This document shows positions 58,956 to 64,000 of a stretch of DNA of 64,000 nt, in pieces (positions within the stretch are counted from its first letter, which is position 1; each line of letters opens with the position of its first letter). The stretch is taken from the NCBI RefSeq assembly GCF_036625195.1, contig NZ_JAZKUG010000001.1:1426001-1490000 (forward strand), read 5' to 3'. The position numbers were made by a program, and so were the translations under genes. The notes beneath the pieces are model-generated. The model made no database searches and had not been told where the DNA came from. It worked only from the letters and a program-made list of their open reading frames with translations. The stretch is from Accumulibacter sp. (GTDB lineage: Bacteria; Pseudomonadota; Gammaproteobacteria; Burkholderiales; Rhodocyclaceae).

Positions 58956-59838
58956 CGAGCGTCGGGTGTCCGCTGCCGTCAGCAGCGATGTCGGCCAGGC
59001 AACAGGGCGGCATGCGCAGTGTTCCCGATGCACATTCCAGCGGACGGTGATTCGCGCGCACGGCGCTCGTTCCGGCTGCCTCGATGCCTTGGCGCAGCTC
59101 GCGCGAGATGAGCTCGAAGAGCGCGCGCAGCGGATCGCTCATGCCCTCGATCACCTGCTCCACCAGAAGAAGCGACGGAATGCGCATGCCCCGATGGTCG
59201 ATCGGCTGGCCGATCTGCTGCAGACGGACGCCGAGACGCGCCAGGTTGCTCGCCAATTTGCGCTCGGTGAGGACCAGCAGGACGCTGACTCGGTATTGTC
59301 GTGCGAGGGCGATCAGACTCAGGTAGACCGCCAGCGCGAGATACGGTTGCCGCGGACGTTCGCTGGTCCCGAAATCTGCTTCGGAAATCGAGATCGGTCT
59401 GTCGTGCTCGCCCTGCCGGCGACGGTAGCTGCCGGTGACCGCCAGGCGCGATATCTCGGCGATCCGGCTGCGCCCGCCCGCGATGGCGGAGACGAGCGAA
59501 CGGTCGATCGTCCCCGCGCAGACAAGCTCCAGAGGCAGTTGCCCCGCGGGCTCTTCCGGGTCGAGCAGTACCATTCGGGCGCAACCCACATCCAGTCCGC
59601 TTGCAACGGACTGGACGAGACAATGGACCGAGCGTGCATCGAACTCGTCGCGCTCGAGATCATCGGGACTGACCGGCTCGAAGCCCAGTTCGCGACAGTA
59701 CACCTGATGCCGCAGGCGGTAGTTCCGCATCCGCAGATCGCTGGTCAGCGCCGGAACCACCGTGAAATAGCGGCGGTAGCCCTCGCTCACAGTCAGTTCC
59801 GTCAGGCTGGGAAGAAACATCTGCCTCTCTTGAATCAC
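58948..59838 (-). CDS. PEP-CTERM/exosortase-associated acyltransferase-like protein
   Basis: This 296-residue protein resembles the TIGR03694 family of acyltransferases (GNAT-like, related to autoinducer synthases). The N-terminal YRRYFTVVPALTSDLRMRNY and RLRHQVYCRELGFEP match the start of that family, then DEFDARSVHCLV and AEISRLAVTGSYRRR follow. These proteins occur in genomes with PEP-CTERM protein sorting and exopolysaccharide genes. Here no exosortase or PEP-CTERM gene is nearby. It is the first gene of the five-gene unit. The acyl donor and acceptor are unknown. Confidence 0.8.
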   Translation of the reverse strand: MIQERQMFLPSLTELTVSEGYRRYFTVVPALTSDLRMRNYRLRHQVYCRELGFEPVSPDDLERDEFDARSVHCLVQSVASGLDVGCARMVLLDPEEPAGQLPLELVCAGTIDRSLVSAIAGGRSRIAEISRLAVTGSYRRRQGEHDRPISISEADFGTSERPRQPYLALAVYLSLIALARQYRVSVLLVLTERKLASNLARLGVRLQQIGQPIDHRGMRIPSLLLVEQVIEGMSDPLRALFELISRELRQGIEAAGTSAVRANHRPLECASGTLRMPPCCLADIAADGSGHPTLDA

Positions 59839-59998
59839 TCACCTGCCCGCGGGCAGTGGACCAGTCAGCATAGTACTACGAAGACGAAGTGCGGATCGCA
59901 TCGCGGTTTTCCAGCCCGGCCGTCGTGACCGCTGGAGCGAGGTCGATGACAAGCGGGCGGCAGGTGCTCGGCCGCCATTCTGGCGGGCTGGCCGGCAG

Positions 59999-60796
59999 TC
60001 ACTCGAGCTTCTTGAGATAGTCCTTGGTGAACACCTTGTCGGGCAGGTCTCTTGACTTCATCCCGGTGTAATCGAGGACCGACTGCTCGCCTCCACGCAA
60101 GGCATCCTCCATCACCAGCCGTGCTGGTCGCCTCTTGCCCTCCATGGTCCTGTAGTTCTCGTAGCGACAGGTCTTGAGCAGACGGTTGGACAGCGAATAG
60201 AACTCCGCCTTGCTTGGCGCGTAGTCCTTGGCTCGAACCCAGTACAGGACCTTCTGGTAGGTCACGCTGCGGTCGACGCCGGTCAGTTCCAGCACGTGGT
60301 GATCATCGCCGTCCACCTTCTCGCTGCGCAGCAGCCGTGGGTTGTAGTCGCCGGTGAAATTGGCGCGCGCCAAATCACCGTTGGCGACCTGGCCGGTCAA
60401 GCGTTGCGACAGCGCCAGCCGGATCGGCTGTGACACTTCGGGCATGAACACCCAGAGGTCTCGCCCTTTCATCAGCATGATCTGGCCGCGGTCGGAAGCG
60501 GGCTCGACGATCATCACCACGCTATTCGTATTGCCTTTGGCGAGTACCCGGTATTTGCGGATGTCGGCCTTCTGCTCCTTGTCCACGGTGGTGACCGTTA
60601 CGTCCACCTGGAAGCCATCGGCCGGGAAGCGGACCTGGTCGGCCTTCTCGACAATCATCCGCGCTTCGCCATCGTCGGTCGCCGCCGGCGCAGCCGTCTC
60701 CGATGTCGACGCCGACACCGTGCCGATGAACAGTACGGCGGCAAGAAGCAAACCGGCGTTGTTGACAGCGCTGTGACGGATGGTCATGATTTCCAT
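59999..60796 (-). CDS. Outer-membrane lipoprotein-sorting protein (LolA-like)
   Basis: This 265-residue periplasmic protein has a signal peptide (AGLLLAAVLFIGTVSA). It shows the half-barrel pattern of the COG2834 LolA-like family: RFPADGFQVDVTVTTVDKEQ, DRGQIMLMKGRDLWVFMPEV and the ending LPDKVFTKDYLKKLE. Relatives near DUF1302 and FtsX-like genes are thought to carry hydrophobic molecules through the periplasm. ATG 60787 (MTIRHS) is an alternative start. It is divergent from the ATPase gene (53-base gap), which may share its regulation. Confidence 0.85.
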   Translation of the reverse strand: MEIMTIRHSAVNNAGLLLAAVLFIGTVSASTSETAAPAATDDGEARMIVEKADQVRFPADGFQVDVTVTTVDKEQKADIRKYRVLAKGNTNSVVMIVEPASDRGQIMLMKGRDLWVFMPEVSQPIRLALSQRLTGQVANGDLARANFTGDYNPRLLRSEKVDGDDHHVLELTGVDRSVTYQKVLYWVRAKDYAPSKAEFYSLSNRLLKTCRYENYRTMEGKRRPARLVMEDALRGGEQSVLDYTGMKSRDLPDKVFTKDYLKKLE

Positions 60797-60849
60797 AGTC
60801 TAAACCCTGTGTGCTGACCGTCGATCCGGTTGGCGGGAAGCGCCACCGC

Positions 60850-61659
60850 ATGAAGGTTGTCCGCATCGAACACGTATACAAGGATTATCTGCTCGGCGAG
60901 CAGAAAGTCCAAGCCCTGAAGGACATCACCCTGTCGTTCGATCCCGGTGTCTTCCTCGCCATTGCCGGACCGTCCGGCAGCGGCAAGACGACGCTGCTCA
61001 ACCTGATCGGTTGCATCGACACGCCGACGAGCGGCAAGATCTACATCAACGATCAGGACGTCAGTGGCCGCACTCCGGATCAACTTGCCGATCTGCGCGC
61101 GCGAACGATCGGTTTCATCTTCCAGACGTTCAATCTCCTGCCGGTTCTGTCGGCGGCGGAGAACGTCGAATATCCGCTGCTGCAGCGCAAGGATCTGTCG
61201 CGCGAAGAGCGACAGCGGCGCGTCGCGCACTTCCTGGAGATCGTCGGTCTGTCCAGGTATGCCAGCCATCGACCCAACCAGTTGAGTGGCGGACAGCGCC
61301 AGCGCGTGGCCATTGCCAGGGCGCTGGCGATCCGCCCAGCGATCGTTCTCGCCGATGAACCGACGGCCAACCTCGATCACAAGACTGGCGAGGAGATCCT
61401 GCTGCTGATGAAGCGGATCAACCGCAAGCTGAAGACCACCTTCATCTTCTCGACTCATGACAAGAGAGTGATTGCCAAGGCCGACCGGCTGGTGCGCGTC
61501 GAGGACGGCGCGATTTCGCTGCTCGGGATGCGCAAGGATGCCAAGTGGTCTTTCGCGCGTCATCGTGTCGCAGACGAGGGCAGTGGCAGCAACGGCGACA
61601 GTCGGCCGACGCCGCTGTCGACTTCAGCCGGAGAAAGGGAAGATGAAGGTCAGACCTAG
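60850..61659 (+). CDS. LolD/MacB-type ABC ATPase
   Basis: This 269-residue ATPase has Walker A GPSGSGKTTL, signature LSGGQRQRVAIARAL, Walker B VLADEPTANLD and the H-loop FSTHDKRV. The closest group is the LolD/MacB type that works with FtsX-like permeases. The tail beyond about residue 230 is long and polar (GSNGDSRPTPLST). A GTG at 60811 would add 13 residues. It overlaps the DUF1302 gene by 17 bases. A permease is not present in the window. Confidence 0.88.
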   Translation: MKVVRIEHVYKDYLLGEQKVQALKDITLSFDPGVFLAIAGPSGSGKTTLLNLIGCIDTPTSGKIYINDQDVSGRTPDQLADLRARTIGFIFQTFNLLPVLSAAENVEYPLLQRKDLSREERQRRVAHFLEIVGLSRYASHRPNQLSGGQRQRVAIARALAIRPAIVLADEPTANLDHKTGEEILLLMKRINRKLKTTFIFSTHDKRVIAKADRLVRVEDGAISLLGMRKDAKWSFARHRVADEGSGSNGDSRPTPLSTSAGEREDEGQT

Positions 61660-63157
61660 TTTGCGCATCATTGCCTGCGCCGTCCTGCTGGCGAGCCTGT
61701 CCGTGCCGGCAGCCAGTGCCGCGGATGCCTTGCCGAAGAGCCGCGCCGCGCTGTTTGCCGACGACGAGCCCGCTGCGACGCCGGCTGCAGAGGACAGTCG
61801 CGAAGCGCTCTTCGGCGACGATCTGCCCGCGCGGCAGCCGGTGGTCGAGCCACCGCGCAGCCGCGACTCGTTGTTTGCCGGCGACGACCTGCAGTCCTCG
61901 GCGGTGGCTGACGCCGGCACTGCCGCAATTGCGTCGCCGCCTGCGGTCAAGGGCTTTTTCCAGAACCGGATGGCCTATACTTGGCCGAGTCCCTCGCACT
62001 GGTCGGAAATGATGAACCATTTCGACCTCAGTGCACAGGGCCGCCTGAGCAGCAACGTCAAGTGGAAGCTCGGTGCGCGAGTCGACTATGATGCGGTTTA
62101 CTCGCTGACCAGCTTCTACCCGCAGTCGGTGGAGAACGATCAACGCTTCAATTTCCTGCTGCGTGAGAACTATCTGGACATCAGTGCCGACAACTGGGAC
62201 TTCCGCCTCGGTCGTCAGCAGATCGTCTGGGGTGAGATGGTCGGCCTGTTCTTCGGTGACGTCGTGTCCGCCAAGGATGTGCGTCACTTCGTGCTGCCTG
62301 AATTCGAGATTCTCCGCATTCCGCAGTGGGCGGCACGGGCGGAGTATTTCAAGGACGATTTCCACGCCGAGTTCCTCTGGATACCGCTTGCCAGTTACGA
62401 CAACATCGGCAAGCCGGGTGCTCAGTTCTTTGCTTACACGCCGCCACCGCCGCCTGGTTTCCAGACCGTCTTTCTCAACGAGAGGTTTCCTTCGAGCAGC
62501 CTGTCCAACACCAACTATGGCTTGCGGCTGTCGGTCCTGCGTGACGGTTGGGATGTCGCCGCCTTTGCCTACAGCAGCATGAGCGCAGCGCCGACCTTCT
62601 ACCGCCAGGTCATCGACAATCCGCAGCCGACGGTGGTGTATGAGGCGAGACACAAGCGCATCGACCAGTTTGGTACCACCCTGGCCAAGGACTTCGGATC
62701 GGTGGTACTGAAAGCCGAAGCCGTGTATACCCGCGGTCGCGGTTTCGAACTCAACAATTTCAGCAGCCTGGGCGATGCCGACGGCGTCGTCGAGCAGAAT
62801 GTCCTGGGCTGGGTGGTCGGCCTCGACTACAACGAGATCGCCGACACGCGGATCAACGTGCAGTTGTTCCAGCAACACATCTTCGACCGTGACCCGGGAA
62901 TCATTCCGGAGACCAACGAAAACGGCTATAGCCTGCTCGTCAACCACAAGTTTGGCGACAAGGTGGAGGCGCAGGCGCTGTGGATCTCGAGCCTCAATCG
63001 CAGCGACTGGATGCTGCGGCCGCGGGTCAGCTGGAACTTCGAGAAGAACTGGCGTGCCGCGGTCGGTGTCGATATCTTTCACGGGCCGCCGCTCGGCTAT
63101 TTTGGCCGCTATGATGCCAACGACCGGGTCTACACCGAAGTACGCTACAGCTTCTGA
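61643..63157 (+). CDS. DUF1302-family outer-membrane protein
   Basis: This 504-residue protein has a signal peptide (IIACAVLLASLSVPAASA) and a low-complexity region with a repeated RxALFxDD motif (residues about 33-85: RAALFADDE, REALFGDDL, RDSLFAGDDL). A beta-rich porin-like domain with the DUF1302 string DFRLGRQQIVWGEMVGLFF follows, ending in VYTEVRYSF, a terminal Phe typical of outer-membrane barrels. Such proteins accompany LolA-like proteins in transport of hydrophobic compounds. It overlaps the ATPase gene, so the two are coupled. Confidence 0.85.
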   Translation: MKVRPSLRIIACAVLLASLSVPAASAADALPKSRAALFADDEPAATPAAEDSREALFGDDLPARQPVVEPPRSRDSLFAGDDLQSSAVADAGTAAIASPPAVKGFFQNRMAYTWPSPSHWSEMMNHFDLSAQGRLSSNVKWKLGARVDYDAVYSLTSFYPQSVENDQRFNFLLRENYLDISADNWDFRLGRQQIVWGEMVGLFFGDVVSAKDVRHFVLPEFEILRIPQWAARAEYFKDDFHAEFLWIPLASYDNIGKPGAQFFAYTPPPPPGFQTVFLNERFPSSSLSNTNYGLRLSVLRDGWDVAAFAYSSMSAAPTFYRQVIDNPQPTVVYEARHKRIDQFGTTLAKDFGSVVLKAEAVYTRGRGFELNNFSSLGDADGVVEQNVLGWVVGLDYNEIADTRINVQLFQQHIFDRDPGIIPETNENGYSLLVNHKFGDKVEAQALWISSLNRSDWMLRPRVSWNFEKNWRAAVGVDIFHGPPLGYFGRYDANDRVYTEVRYSF

Positions 63158-63166
63158 GCGGCACCG

Positions 63167-64000
63167 TCAGTCTGGCTGATTGACCAGCACCGCGGCGCCG
63201 CGCAGGCGGCCGCTGCGCAGACGCTCGAGAGCCTCGTTCGCCGCCGCCAAGGGAAAGCACTCGACTTCCGTGCGCACGCCGGCGCGCGGCGCGATCGCCA
63301 GAAACTCCTCGCCATCGCGTCGCGTCAGGTTGGCGATAGACCGGACGCAGCGTTCGCCCCAGAGGATGTCGTAGGGGAACTCCGGGATGTTGCTCATGTG
63401 GATGCCGGCGCAGACCACGGTGCCACCCTTGCGCAGCCCGCGCAGCGCCTGTGGCACCAGTTCGCCGGCCGGCGCGAAGAGGATCGCCGCGTCCATGACC
63501 TGCGGTGGGGGTTCATCGGCACCACCAGCCCAGACCGCACCGAGCGATCGCGCGAACTGTTGTCCGGCAACATCCCCGGGCTTGGTGAAGGCGAACACCT
63601 TGCGTCCCTGCCAGCGGGCAACCTGAGCGATGATGTGCGCGGCGGCGCCGAAACCGTAGACGGCGAGGCGCCGGGCGTCGCCCGCCGCCACCAGCGAGCG
63701 GTAGCCGATCAGCCCGGCGCAGAGCAGTGGCGCCGCTTCGGCGTCGGCGTACTCGTCAGGCAGGGCAAAGCAGTAGCGCTGGTCGGCGAGCGTGAACTCG
63801 GCGTAGCCGCCGTCCAGCGTGTAACCGGTGAATTCGGCCGCGTCGCAGAGGTTCTCGTTGCCGCCCGTGCAGTATGGGCAGTGGCCGCAGGTGCGTCCAA
63901 GCCACGGTACGCCCACCCGCTGGCCAATCGCGAAGCGCTCGACGGCGGCGCCTTTCTGCACCACCACGCCGACGATTTCGTGACCCAGGATGAGGGGCAA
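63167..64000 (-). CDS. Zinc-dependent alcohol dehydrogenase, 5' end outside window
   Basis: This is 277 residues of an MDR-family alcohol dehydrogenase; the N-terminus lies beyond the window, and the TTG near 64000 is internal (LILGHEIVGVV is the GHE catalytic-zinc motif, normally near residue 65). The structural zinc cysteines CGHCPYCTGGNENLC are complete. The nucleotide-binding stretch is VYGFGAAAHIIAQVARWQG. The form GFGAAAH is typical of a proteobacterial group of these enzymes. Substrate unknown. It is convergent with the DUF1302 gene. Confidence 0.9.
   Translation of the reverse strand: MPLILGHEIVGVVVQKGAAVERFAIGQRVGVPWLGRTCGHCPYCTGGNENLCDAAEFTGYTLDGGYAEFTLADQRYCFALPDEYADAEAAPLLCAGLIGYRSLVAAGDARRLAVYGFGAAAHIIAQVARWQGRKVFAFTKPGDVAGQQFARSLGAVWAGGADEPPPQVMDAAILFAPAGELVPQALRGLRKGGTVVCAGIHMSNIPEFPYDILWGERCVRSIANLTRRDGEEFLAIAPRAGVRTEVECFPLAAANEALERLRSGRLRGAAVLVNQPD

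Noticed and set aside
1..64000. tRNA, rRNA and tmRNA genes
   Set aside because: I looked for CCA-ended cloverleaf and TTCGA/GGTTCG-type T-loop patterns and found none that fold convincingly; only 4.5S RNA is clear. A tRNAscan run would settle it.

Overview
The window is high-GC, densely coding and almost free of mobile DNA. Several gene orders are typical of Betaproteobacteria: ffs-dnaX-ybaB-recR, petA-petB-petC-sspA-sspB, and hemB/engB facing a cytochrome c4 gene. With the abundant c-type cytochromes, a flavocytochrome c sulfide dehydrogenase, large c-di-GMP proteins and an orphan PEP-CTERM/exosortase-associated acyltransferase, this suggests a Rhodocyclales-like organism, perhaps close to Candidatus Accumulibacter or Azoarcus/Thauera. 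That assignment is inference from gene content; no 16S gene is present.

Layout. Positions 1-5241 hold the end of a chromate transporter, a YadG/YadH-type ABC exporter, a lipase-like hydrolase and a glutathione S-transferase. Positions 5352-12960 hold a divergent DUF2917/LysR pair, a TRIC-type channel with an Lrp-type regulator facing leuA, a secreted DsrE-like protein, and an orphan amino-acid binding protein next to an ArsB/SLC13-like carrier. Positions 13087-18621 are a minus-strand series of small envelope proteins (LapA-like, META, glycine-zipper, SHOCT, outer-membrane barrel) and an exported-type hydrolase. Positions 18622-20263 are a gene-poor scar with a broken transposase start. Next come a SPOR-domain coiled-coil protein, fccAB, a predicted K+-independent pyruvate kinase, a decayed chemoreceptor, a diheme peroxidase, RarD, MscS, ClsB, GluQ-RS, ArgB, a HAD nucleotidase, a five-PAS GGDEF-EAL protein, an acyltransferase and HemB.

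Positions 38850-39042, between engB and hemB, contain a series of stem-loops ending in an excellent plus-strand terminator that no gene uses. I interpret this as an undescribed small RNA whose loops all carry CUCC, or, read on the other strand, a GGA-loop leader of hemB. Positions 39901-52277 are core functions: cytochrome c4, a CBS protein, 4.5S RNA, DnaX, YbaB, RecR, the bc1 complex, SspA/SspB and RlmD.

Positions 59838-52311 (minus strand) form a tight five-gene unit: PEP-CTERM-type acyltransferase, HDOD-histidine kinase, REC-PAS-GGDEF-EAL regulator, YcbB-type L,D-transpeptidase and a DUF882 peptidase-like protein. Overlaps and very short gaps imply co-transcription of a signalling pair with envelope-modifying enzymes. 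The window ends with a LolA-like protein divergent from a LolD-like ATPase and a DUF1302 protein, with no permease gene, and with part of a zinc alcohol dehydrogenase.
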